Positions 1 through 6,240 of a DNA stretch of 6,240 nt are shown piece by piece (position 1 is the first letter of the stretch; each line of letters starts with the position of its first letter). The notes below the pieces were generated by a model. It saw nothing but the letters and a program-made list of their open reading frames with translations, did not search any database and was not told the origin of the DNA. Made by a program: the position numbers and the translations under genes. The DNA comes from Neisseriaceae bacterium (lineage in GTDB: Bacteria; Pseudomonadota; Gammaproteobacteria; Burkholderiales; UBA11063): the NCBI GenBank assembly GCA_947441745.1, contig CANEUJ010000097.1, positions 1 through 6,240 of the forward strand. Direction: 5' to 3'.

Positions 1-1
1 T

Positions 2-1402
2 AATATGGAAGTGCTATATAAATGGCAACAAAAAATCCAATACCTCTTAATCGATGAATATCAAGATACTAATGAAAGCCAGTATCGCTTGATAAAGCTA
101 TTATGTGAACGTAGTGGCAAATTTACGGCTGTGGGGGATGATGACCAGTCTGTGTATGGCTGGAGAGGTGCAAGGGTAGAAAATCTACAACTTTTAAATA
201 ACGATTTTAAGCAGCTAAAAGTTATTAAACTTGAACAAAATTATCGTTCCACCAATACAATTCTTCGTGCGGCTAATAATGTAATTCATAACAACCCTAA
301 TTTATTTGAAAAAAAACTCTGGAGTCAACTAGGTACGGGAGAGGCTATAAGGATTATAGGGTGTAAAAATAATGAGGCAGAGGCTGATCTAATTGTGCGT
401 AAATTAGCACTTCATCAATTAATGAATAATACCAAATTATCTGATTATGCAATTTTGTATCGTAGTAATTATCAGTCACGTGTTCTGGAACAAGCTCTTA
501 GAAACCATCAGGTGCTTTATACTATATCAGGTGGTCAATCATTATTTGAAAAATCAGAGATAAAGGATATTTGTGCGTATTTACGTCTTATAGTCAATGA
601 AGACGATGATACTGCATTTATTAGATCAATTACGACACCTAGACGCGGTATTGGGAATGTTACTTTGGATAAACTAAGTAGTTATGCTAAAAGCCGCAGT
701 ATTTCTCTATTTGAAGCGTTATTTGAAGAGGGCTTTGCTGCCATTTGTAATTCTACTCAACTTGAGGATTTATATGAATTTGGTAATTTAATTAATGATT
801 TTCAACAACAAATCCCACGAGTTAGTGTTGGCGAATTATTAAATGACTTATTAGTTAAGATTGGCTACGAGGGTTATGTATATGAAAACGAAACGGTTAG
901 TGGGGCTGAGAAAAAATGGGCTAATGTTTTGCAGTTAGTAGCTTGGTTAGATAAAAAATCTATTACTAGTGATAAAAATATCGCTGATTTAGTACAGATG
1001 CTTAATCTAATAAGCATATTAGAAGGTAAAGCTGAGGAGACTGTTGATTCGGTTAAATTAAGTACTTTACATGCATCCAAAGGGCTTGAGTTTCCTTTCG
1101 TGTATTTAATTAGCTGTGAAGAAGGTATTATGCCACATCAAGAGTCAATTAATACTGGCTCTATCGAAGAAGAGCGGCGGTTATTTTATGTTGGAATTAC
1201 AAGAGCTAAGAATGGACTAACCATTAGTTATTGTAAAGAGAGAAAAGCTGCAGGTGAATTAAAGATAGTCGAACGCTCACGTTTCCTAGATGAGATGGGG
1301 GATGATAATCTAATTGATGACTCAAAACGTAAGCATGAGAAAATAACTGATAATAATGAACTCCAAAGTAGGCTACAACAGCTAAAGAACCTACTTAATT
1401 GA
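2..1402 (+). CDS. rep: ATP-dependent DNA helicase Rep (UvrD/Rep superfamily 1), 5' end cut by window edge
   Basis: This is a 3'-5' superfamily 1A DNA helicase that uses ATP to translocate on single-stranded DNA; in the Rep family it clears proteins ahead of the replication fork and helps restart. The frame is open to the left edge, so the ATG at 5 is internal. About 200 N-terminal residues, including Walker A, lie outside. Counting from that ATG, the visible 465 residues show motif II DEYQD (17-21), motif III GDDDQSVYGWRGA (44-56), motif IV LEQNYRS (76-82), motif V TLHASKGLEF (354-363) and motif VI RRLFYVGITRAK (391-402). The 2B domain lies roughly at 170-340. The wording of the motifs and the short C-terminal tail ending in LQQLKNLLN fit Rep better than UvrD or PcrA, which have longer tails. 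The gene ends in tandem stops TGA TAG and is followed by a terminator. No frameshift or missing motif is seen in the visible part. Confidence 0.93.
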   Translation, partial: NMEVLYKWQQKIQYLLIDEYQDTNESQYRLIKLLCERSGKFTAVGDDDQSVYGWRGARVENLQLLNNDFKQLKVIKLEQNYRSTNTILRAANNVIHNNPNLFEKKLWSQLGTGEAIRIIGCKNNEAEADLIVRKLALHQLMNNTKLSDYAILYRSNYQSRVLEQALRNHQVLYTISGGQSLFEKSEIKDICAYLRLIVNEDDDTAFIRSITTPRRGIGNVTLDKLSSYAKSRSISLFEALFEEGFAAICNSTQLEDLYEFGNLINDFQQQIPRVSVGELLNDLLVKIGYEGYVYENETVSGAEKKWANVLQLVAWLDKKSITSDKNIADLVQMLNLISILEGKAEETVDSVKLSTLHASKGLEFPFVYLISCEEGIMPHQESINTGSIEEERRLFYVGITRAKNGLTISYCKERKAAGELKIVERSRFLDEMGDDNLIDDSKRKHEKITDNNELQSRLQQLKNLLN

Positions 1403-1408
1403 TAGTGT

Positions 1409-1443
1409 AAACCACAAGCAATACGAAGTGCTTCTGGTTTTTA
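1409..1443 (+). terminator. Intrinsic terminator of rep
   Basis: Two 12-base arms (AAACCACAAGCA at 1409-1420 and TGCTTCTGGTTT at 1429-1440) pair with a single mismatch around an 8-base loop. The second arm runs into a run of five T (1438-1442). It begins seven bases after the rep stop codon, as expected for a rho-independent terminator. On the opposite strand the stem is followed by ACACTATC, with no T run, so it is a poor terminator for the converging desaturase gene. Confidence 0.75.
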
Positions 1444-1468
1444 TCTGGATAGTAATTATAACCCATTT

Positions 1469-2512
1469 TTATTGAGCTACATTAAAATTATACCAAATAT
1501 GGTTTTTATAATCATATAGCTTACATGTTTTAAATATATTTAATAGTGTTGAGAAATTTAACTTATATTCATGAATATAAGCACTATAATGTTCCTTAAT
1601 ACTAGAAAAAGCAGTCTTCAAGCGATAAAATGGTATTCTAATATCTGCATGGTGCGGAGTGTGGATTAGAATATGATGTGTAATAAATTTATCAACTAAC
1701 CAATTGGTATGAATTACGGTAGTGCAAAAAACTGCACCAATAGTATGGTTCCACTCTGATCTTTCGTCAAAGAAAGGCACCTGCGGGTGTGTGTGGTGGA
1801 TATATACGATAAGTGAGATTACATAGTTAAATACGATAAATGGTACTATCAAAGCCGCAAATACTGAAAACCAGCCTTGATGTGAATAATAAATTGTACC
1901 AATTAATAAAGCAAATAGCACTACAGCTAGCTTACCGATTTTTATAGCTCTAACTTTGGAGGCTTGTAGATCATCAGGCATAAACATAACCATTTTTGGC
2001 CACCATACTTTTATTATATAGTGTAGACCACAACCCCAGAAGCTGCGTTCTGCACGATATAAGAATTTTTTAAATCCACTGAGTGATTTGTACTCATCAA
2101 TAGTAAGTGGACGCCAAATCCAATCAATTGGACTAAATGAAGTAAAGCCATGGTGAATACGGTTATGCCCAAAACACCATAGACGATAACTATTAAGTGC
2201 TGGGAGCATGTAGATAGTACCCATAATTTCAGCTACCCATTTATTTTTAAACAATGACCCATGAGCGGCGTCATGAGCAAGGACAAACATTCCTGAAGCG
2301 GCTATTCCAGCTAAAAAGCCAGAAATTAATTTACCAATGTAATTATTTATGGCAAATACGCCATACATAAAAAATAAATAAAATGCCATATCTAAAGCAC
2401 ACCAAAAAATTACTGTAGGCATGGATTTTTTATATGCTTTAGGGGTGATTTTTTGCCTAAGCTCTGTGATGTCTTTTTGTGTCAAATCTGCGTAATCAGA
2501 GGTTATATTCAT
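1469..2512 (-). CDS. Membrane-bound fatty acid desaturase (Delta12/omega-type family)
   Basis: A 347-residue integral membrane di-iron desaturase (PF00487-type) that would use O2 and reduced electron carriers to place a double bond in a membrane acyl chain. Three histidine boxes are visible: HDAAH (80-84), HNRIHH (116-121) and HTPHH (284-288). An HTHP motif at 240-243 resembles the one seen in Delta12/omega-3 desaturases. Hydrophobic spans lie near 33-55, 60-80, 192-208 and 214-236, leaving the boxes on the cytoplasmic side in the usual topology. The length matches bacterial Delta12 desaturases of about 350 residues. The ATG at 2512 is the first start after an in-frame stop, with only a weak GAG Shine-Dalgarno six bases upstream. 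The gene is divergent from lnt and converges on rep. The substrate position cannot be read from sequence, and related His-box hydroxylases are a less likely alternative. No electron-donor domain is fused or adjacent. Confidence 0.85.
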   Translation of the reverse strand: MNITSDYADLTQKDITELRQKITPKAYKKSMPTVIFWCALDMAFYLFFMYGVFAINNYIGKLISGFLAGIAASGMFVLAHDAAHGSLFKNKWVAEIMGTIYMLPALNSYRLWCFGHNRIHHGFTSFSPIDWIWRPLTIDEYKSLSGFKKFLYRAERSFWGCGLHYIIKVWWPKMVMFMPDDLQASKVRAIKIGKLAVVLFALLIGTIYYSHQGWFSVFAALIVPFIVFNYVISLIVYIHHTHPQVPFFDERSEWNHTIGAVFCTTVIHTNWLVDKFITHHILIHTPHHADIRIPFYRLKTAFSSIKEHYSAYIHEYKLNFSTLLNIFKTCKLYDYKNHIWYNFNVAQ

Positions 2513-2545
2513 TTTTAACTCGGTTTCTAATATAAATAAATTGTT

Positions 2546-2582
2546 AATATACCATTATTTTACCACGATTCTATGGTATTAT
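2546..2582. promoter_or_regulatory. Possible back-to-back extended -10 promoters for desaturase and lnt
   Basis: A perfect 7-base inverted repeat, ATACCAT (2549-2555) and ATGGTAT (2573-2579), is separated by 17 bases. On the plus strand the right arm continues as TGGTATTAT (2574-2582), an extended -10 (TGn plus TATTAT). This would start lnt transcription near 2589, with a leader of about 25 bases. On the minus strand the left arm reads TGGTATATT (2554-2546), an extended -10 that would start desaturase transcription near 2539 with a similar leader. Neither has a convincing -35, which extended -10 promoters can lack. Assignment is inference from sequence only, and in AT-rich DNA such matches can arise by chance. 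The repeat could also be a regulator's operator. Confidence 0.4.
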
Positions 2583-2602
2583 AACTCCAAATTAATATTT
2601 GT

Positions 2603-2608
2603 GGTGAT
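2603..2608 (+). promoter_or_regulatory. Ribosome binding site of lnt
   Basis: GGTGAT, six bases before the ATG at 2615, complements the 5'-ATCACC-3' part of the 16S rRNA tail. It uses the downstream half of the Shine-Dalgarno consensus and lacks the usual GGAGG core. With an in-frame stop at 2582-2584 and no other ATG between, it supports the chosen lnt start. Confidence 0.55.
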
Positions 2609-2614
2609 ATTCTT

Positions 2615-4114
2615 ATGCAAATTTCATTATTTCGTTATATTTTTATTATATTATTGGGTAGTTCCATGGCGTTTGCCTTTCCACCCAATGCCGTTAGTTA
2701 TATTGTTTTTGTTATCTTGGTATTATTTATTCTTGGACTGCAACAGCGGTTTACGAAATCAAGCTTTTGGTATGGCTATAGCTTTTATTTTGGTGCAGTT
2801 GTTGCATTTATTGGCTATTGGTTTAGTAGTTACTTTCATACCCAGCTTGGTACGGGATATTTATTATCGTATGCAGTTACCTCGATTATTTGTTTTTATA
2901 CTGCGGTTTATATAGGTATTATCTGTTTTTTATATAATAAACTACGAACTTGCAATCAGTTTTTTAATTTGGTATTTTTAGTTCCATCTCTTTGGGTGCT
3001 AACTGAGTTAATTAGAGGGCTATTTTTTCCACGTTCGTGGTATGTGCTTGGAAATATAGTAGTTAATAACTCACTCTTTTTAGGTTTTTATCCTATTTTT
3101 GGTGTATACTTTGTGTCATGGCTAATTATTGCTTTTTCAGGGTTAATTTGTTATTTTATTCTTTATCAACAAAAATCTCTGGGTGGGTGCATAAAGTCCT
3201 TATTTGTGATTTTAGTATGTGTTAGTTTTTCGTATTTACTTTCTCAAATACGATATACCCATAAATTTGGGAGTCCAATCAAAGTTGCACTAATTCAGCC
3301 TAGTGTTTTTTCAACTATTAGTCTTACAGAGCAACAACTTCTAGAAACAGAAAGTATTGTTGCAAGGCTCGTAACCAATGTTAAAGCTAGTTTAATAATA
3401 CTCCCAGAAACCATATTTGGGACAGACCCACACTATTTGAGTGATGATTATTTTGATAGATTAAAGCATTTAACAATAGGTGGAGAAGTTATTTTTGGCT
3501 CCCCACTTAGTTGGCCAGGAGAGCCACATCAAACTGGAGTAGCTAATATAAAAACCCCAAATCATCTAATCTATACAAAACATTATCTAGTACCATTTGG
3601 TGAGTATATACCTTTACAAGGTAATCCTATAATAGATTTTCTGGTGCAGAGTATTGGGTTTAGTTTAACAAACTATATACCTGGAGCATATATTCAAAAA
3701 CCTATGCAAGTTAATGGGCAAAAATTTGCATTTAATATCTGTTATGAAAATACAATTAACGATTTTGTTGCTAAAAATGCAGTAGCTGCAACTATTTTAA
3801 TCAACCAATCAGATTTATCATGGTATGGAAAGACGGTGATGAAGGATTCATCATTACAGTTTTCACAGGCTCGTGCTTTAGAAAATCAGCGTTATTTCTT
3901 ACAAGATGGTAATACTGGAGACACTGTAGTTATAAACCCTATGGGTCAAATAGAACAAAAGATTCCCGCTTTTGAAGAGGGGGTAATAACCACAGTTGTA
4001 CAGGGATATAGCGGTACTACACCATTTGAATTGATGGGTAATATTCCAGTTTGGTTATTATGTTGTCTGGTATTATTATTTGCAATTATCAAAAAATTTC
4101 TGCAAGGAATATAA
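2615..4114 (+). CDS. lnt: Apolipoprotein N-acyltransferase
   Basis: Inner-membrane enzyme that transfers an acyl chain from phospholipid to the N-terminal cysteine of diacylated apolipoprotein, the last step of lipoprotein maturation after Lgt and Lsp. At 499 residues it is close to the usual 500-540. Hydrophobic spans lie near 5-20, 28-43, 55-72, 82-108, 117-135, 157-182 and 194-210, followed by a periplasmic nitrilase-like domain (about 222-460) and a C-terminal membrane span (475-494). The catalytic triad is visible: E265 in LPETIFG, K322 in YTKHYLVPFGEYIP and C376 in FNICYEN. The PFGE glutamate (E330) and Y377-E378 are kept. Oddities: the region after VALIQ lacks the QGN..P...KW pattern with its conserved tryptophan, K322 is followed by HY where K-x-H is usual, and the late R-x-T-N-x-G segment reads QDGNTG. 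It stands alone, not beside the CorC-like gene often found upstream. Function is likely despite the divergence. Confidence 0.9.
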   Translation: MQISLFRYIFIILLGSSMAFAFPPNAVSYIVFVILVLFILGLQQRFTKSSFWYGYSFYFGAVVAFIGYWFSSYFHTQLGTGYLLSYAVTSIICFYTAVYIGIICFLYNKLRTCNQFFNLVFLVPSLWVLTELIRGLFFPRSWYVLGNIVVNNSLFLGFYPIFGVYFVSWLIIAFSGLICYFILYQQKSLGGCIKSLFVILVCVSFSYLLSQIRYTHKFGSPIKVALIQPSVFSTISLTEQQLLETESIVARLVTNVKASLIILPETIFGTDPHYLSDDYFDRLKHLTIGGEVIFGSPLSWPGEPHQTGVANIKTPNHLIYTKHYLVPFGEYIPLQGNPIIDFLVQSIGFSLTNYIPGAYIQKPMQVNGQKFAFNICYENTINDFVAKNAVAATILINQSDLSWYGKTVMKDSSLQFSQARALENQRYFLQDGNTGDTVVINPMGQIEQKIPAFEEGVITTVVQGYSGTTPFELMGNIPVWLLCCLVLLFAIIKKFLQGI

Positions 4115-4129
4115 CTATTTTAGAGCATA

Positions 4130-4175
4130 GATCCTCGACTCACATTTAGGCAACAGAATTTGTGTGTCGAGGATC
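4130..4175. repeat. Strong hairpin-forming inverted repeat between convergent lnt and glyA
   Basis: Arms GATCCTCGACTCACA (4130-4144) and TGTGTGTCGAGGATC (4161-4175) pair over 15 bases with one mismatch around a 16-base loop. The outer ten bases of each arm (GATCCTCGAC and GTCGAGGATC) match exactly and are richer in G+C than their surroundings. Neither side is followed by a T run. The position between two converging genes suggests a shared transcription end or mRNA 3'-end stabiliser, but a dispersed palindromic repeat is equally possible. No second copy was noticed in this window. Confidence 0.6.
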
Positions 4176-4189
4176 GTAAGGAGGGTTAT

Positions 4190-5434
4190 CTACTTATAAA
4201 CTTGGTGTTTAGCACATAATTCTAAAGCTTGTTGCTTAACTCGCTCAATCACTTCAAGATTTGTAGGGTTTTCTAATACATCAGCTATCATATGACCAAG
4301 CATTTCACATTCAGTTTCTTTAAATCCACGAGTAGTAACTGCTGGAGTCCCAAGGCGGATACCTGAAGTTACAAAAGGCTTCTCTGGGTCATTTGGTATT
4401 GAGTTTTTATTAATTGTGATATTAGCTAATCCAAGGGCTTCTTCAGCTGTTTTTCCAGTAATACCTTTAGATCTTAAATCAACAAGCATTACGTGAGATT
4501 CGGTTTTACCAGATACAATCCTAAGTCCTCTTTTAACTAATGTTTGTGCCAAAATATTAGCATTTTTTTTAACTTGAGTTTGGTAGGTTTTAAACTCTGG
4601 TTGTAGTGCTTCTTGAAAGGAAACTGCTTTTGCTGCGATTATATGTTCTAATGGGCCACCTTGTAATCCAGGGAAAATTGAAGAATTAAGTATTTTCTCA
4701 TACTCGGCCTTAGCAAGAATAATCCCACCACGTGGGCCACGAAGTGTCTTATGGGTAGTAGAAGTAACAAAATCAGCATAAGGGACTGGATTTGGATATA
4801 CTCCAGCAGCAATTAAGCCTGAGTAATGTGCCATATCAACCATAAGAAGAGCTCCTGATTGTTTAGCAATTTCATTAAATTTTTTAAAATCAATCTCGAG
4901 TGAGTAAGCTGATGCACCAGCTACTATTAATTTTGGCTTATGTTCCAGAGCTAATTTGAGAACTACATCATAATCAATTTCTTCTTTCTCATTTAACCCA
5001 TAGCTCACAAAATTAAATAATTTACCTGATAAATTCACTGGTGAACCATGAGTCAAATGCCCACCATCAGCTAATGACATCCCAAGAACAGTATCTCCAG
5101 GGTTTAATACTGCAAAATATACTGCCTGATTAGCTTGAGAGCCAGAGTGTGGTTGCACATTAGCATATTCCGCACCAAACAGTTTTTTTAGCCTATCTAT
5201 TGCTAGTTGTTCAACCATATCAACATATTTACATCCGCCGTAGTAGCGTTTATTAGGGTATCCTTCGGCGTATTTATTAGTAAGAACTGAGCCTTGAGCT
5301 TCCATAACCGCTTTTGAGGCATAGTTTTCTGAAGCAATTAATTCTATATGTTCTTCTTGGCGAGTCTTCTCCTGTTCCATATAGCCAAATAATTCATTAT
5401 CACTTTGTTTAATCGATGCATTAAAATCAAGCAT
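4190..5434 (-). CDS. glyA: Serine hydroxymethyltransferase
   Basis: Cytosolic PLP enzyme that interconverts serine plus tetrahydrofolate with glycine plus 5,10-methylene-tetrahydrofolate, the main source of one-carbon units. The 414 residues match the bacterial family (about 415), so both ends look complete. Visible residues include E57 in KYAEGYP, Y64-Y65 in KRYYGG, H126 in GGHLTHG (stacks on PLP), D200 and H203 in VDMAH, the PLP Schiff-base lysine K229 in TTHKTLRGPRGG, and R360 in TSGIRLGTPA (substrate carboxylate). The wording is closest to betaproteobacterial GlyA. The ATG at 5434 has a good Shine-Dalgarno, AAAAGGA, six bases upstream. It lies 20 bases downstream of manC on the same strand, implying co-transcription; no separate promoter is evident in the gap. 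In many betaproteobacteria glyA is followed by nrdR, which is not the case here. Confidence 0.97.
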   Translation of the reverse strand: MLDFNASIKQSDNELFGYMEQEKTRQEEHIELIASENYASKAVMEAQGSVLTNKYAEGYPNKRYYGGCKYVDMVEQLAIDRLKKLFGAEYANVQPHSGSQANQAVYFAVLNPGDTVLGMSLADGGHLTHGSPVNLSGKLFNFVSYGLNEKEEIDYDVVLKLALEHKPKLIVAGASAYSLEIDFKKFNEIAKQSGALLMVDMAHYSGLIAAGVYPNPVPYADFVTSTTHKTLRGPRGGIILAKAEYEKILNSSIFPGLQGGPLEHIIAAKAVSFQEALQPEFKTYQTQVKKNANILAQTLVKRGLRIVSGKTESHVMLVDLRSKGITGKTAEEALGLANITINKNSIPNDPEKPFVTSGIRLGTPAVTTRGFKETECEMLGHMIADVLENPTNLEVIERVKQQALELCAKHQVYK

Positions 5435-5440
5435 GTTTTG

Positions 5441-5447
5441 TCCTTTT
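5441..5447 (-). promoter_or_regulatory. Ribosome binding site of glyA
   Basis: On the minus strand AAAAGGA sits six bases before the ATG at 5434, inside the 20-base manC-glyA gap. It fixes the glyA start and shows that glyA is translated independently within the presumed manC-glyA transcript. Confidence 0.7.
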
Positions 5448-5454
5448 AAATTTG

Positions 5455-6240
5455 TTATTCTTTTGTTCTGCCGTATTTATCATCAAAACGTACTATGTCG
5501 TCTTCACCTAGATATTTACCACATTGCACCTCAATGATTACTAGATTCTCATCCGTATTGTTTTCTAAGCGATGCTTCATTTCAGTTTCTATATAAGTTG
5601 ATTGATTTGCTATTAATTCAAATCTTTCATTATTTTTGGTAACTGTTGCAACACCATCAACTACAACCCAATGCTCAGTTCTGTGGTGATGTTTTTGAAG
5701 CGATAATGCAGCGTGTGGTTTTAACTCAAGACGTTTTATCTTATAAAAAGGCCCTTCTTCAAGTACTGTATGTGTTCCCCAGGGGCGATAAGCTGTTTGG
5801 TGAAGCTCGAATGTGCGATGCTCCATTTTTTTTAGTCGCTCAAAGATAATCTTTACATTTTGAGCATGATTTTTATCAGCTACGAGTACCGCATCAGGGG
5901 TATCTACAATAATAAGATCCTTAATATCAACTCCAGCAATTATTCTATCAGTTGAATAAATCAGACAATCTTTGGTATTGTGTAATACGCTTTCACCAAT
6001 TATAGCGTTATTATCTTTGTCTTTGGGTAATGTTTGGGCTATTGATAACCAAGAGCCAATATCTGACCATCCAATAGAGCATGGTAATACAGCTGTTTTT
6101 TTGCTTTTTTCAAAAAGAGCATAGTCAATTGAAATGCTCTCTGGTTGTAAAAACAACTCACGATTTAGATGGACTATTTTACTATTATTTAAGGTATCAA
6201 TTTTTGATTTGGATAAGCAGTTAGTAGTTGCTTTAAGTAA
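5455..6240 (-). CDS. manC: Mannose-1-phosphate guanylyltransferase / mannose-6-phosphate isomerase, 5' end cut by window edge
   Basis: Type II bifunctional enzyme. The N-terminal domain makes GDP-mannose from mannose-1-phosphate and GTP; the C-terminal cupin domain interconverts fructose-6-phosphate and mannose-6-phosphate. The frame stays open to the right edge, giving 261 visible residues of an expected 470-480. The missing part therefore holds the nucleotide-binding GGxGxRLWPxSR signature. Numbering from the edge, the end of the nucleotidyltransferase shows SIDYALFEK and GWSDIGSW (57-64). The isomerase begins at YRPWG (ending at 155) and carries the metal-site motif SLQKHHHRTEHW (180-191) and the terminal GEDDIVR (245-251). 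The TTG at 6156 is internal, because recognisable family sequence crosses it. GDP-mannose feeds O-antigen, capsule or exopolysaccharide, so a polysaccharide locus may lie beyond the edge. The alginate-type (AlgA) and colanic-type (ManC) names cannot be separated here. Confidence 0.92.
   Translation of the reverse strand, partial: LLKATTNCLSKSKIDTLNNSKIVHLNRELFLQPESISIDYALFEKSKKTAVLPCSIGWSDIGSWLSIAQTLPKDKDNNAIIGESVLHNTKDCLIYSTDRIIAGVDIKDLIIVDTPDAVLVADKNHAQNVKIIFERLKKMEHRTFELHQTAYRPWGTHTVLEEGPFYKIKRLELKPHAALSLQKHHHRTEHWVVVDGVATVTKNNERFELIANQSTYIETEMKHRLENNTDENLVIIEVQCGKYLGEDDIVRFDDKYGRTKE

Noticed and set aside
5..7. ATG as the true start of the helicase
   Set aside because: The codon before it is in frame and open, and the next residues align with the interior of Rep just ahead of motif II. 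A helicase without Walker A would not function.
874..1080. 68-codon open frame on the minus strand
   Set aside because: It lies wholly inside rep, antisense to the conserved region before motif V, and has no recognisable domain; it is a shadow of a real gene.
2541..2915. 124-codon open frame on the plus strand overlapping the start of lnt
   Set aside because: Its hydrophobic translation comes from the T-rich membrane-span coding of lnt in another frame, and it overlaps the proposed promoter. Lnt is clearly the real frame.
4178..4185. AAGGAGGG, an apparent Shine-Dalgarno on the plus strand
   Set aside because: No plausible start codon and open frame follows it on the plus strand; it runs straight into the 3' end of glyA on the other strand.
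4115..4189. Small RNA or riboswitch in the lnt-glyA gap
   Set aside because: The gap is at the 3' ends of both genes, so a cis-acting leader element is excluded, and no promoter-like sequence for a small RNA was seen. Only the hairpin is supported.
5646..5849. 67-codon open frame on the plus strand
   Set aside because: It is antisense to the conserved cupin domain of manC and has no family features.
6154..6156. TTG as a possible start codon of a short 233-residue ManC
   Set aside because: The frame continues open to the window edge, and the protein lacks its N-terminal nucleotidyltransferase domain only because the window ends. There is no reason to place a start within the conserved domain.

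Overview
The window is a compact, AT-rich stretch of bacterial chromosome (by eye roughly one third G+C) made of ordinary housekeeping and envelope genes. There are five coding regions, two of them cut by the window edges. GlyA has motif wording typical of betaproteobacterial SHMT (for example GLIAAGVYPNPVPYADF followed by THKTLRGPRGG), and Rep and Lnt are proteobacterial in type. I infer an AT-rich Gram-negative proteobacterium, most likely a betaproteobacterium. An AT-rich Neisseriales relative would fit, but this is a guess and not an identification.

Layout. Positions 2-1402 (+) hold the C-terminal two thirds of the DNA helicase Rep, followed by a good intrinsic terminator (about 1409-1442). 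Positions 1469-2512 (-) encode a membrane fatty acid desaturase with three histidine boxes. Positions 2615-4114 (+) encode apolipoprotein N-acyltransferase (lnt), divergent from the desaturase across a 102-base region that contains an inverted repeat and possible back-to-back extended -10 promoters. The lnt gene converges on 4190-5434 (-), glyA, and the 75-base gap between them holds a strong hairpin-forming inverted repeat without a T tract. Upstream of glyA, 20 bases away and on the same strand, is the 3' part of manC (5455-6240, -), which runs off the right edge. No intergenic stretch exceeds about 105 bases.

How the genes relate. The desaturase and Lnt both concern membrane acyl chains: one desaturates them, the other moves one from phospholipid to the N-terminus of lipoproteins. 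ManC makes GDP-mannose for surface polysaccharide. GlyA supplies glycine and one-carbon units, and Rep helps replication forks past obstacles. The manC-glyA pair looks co-transcribed. I found no mobile element, CRISPR array, tRNA, rRNA or toxin/defence module, and no clear evidence of an undescribed system. The points most worth checking are the divergent promoter region, the unusual substitutions in Lnt, and the hairpin between lnt and glyA.
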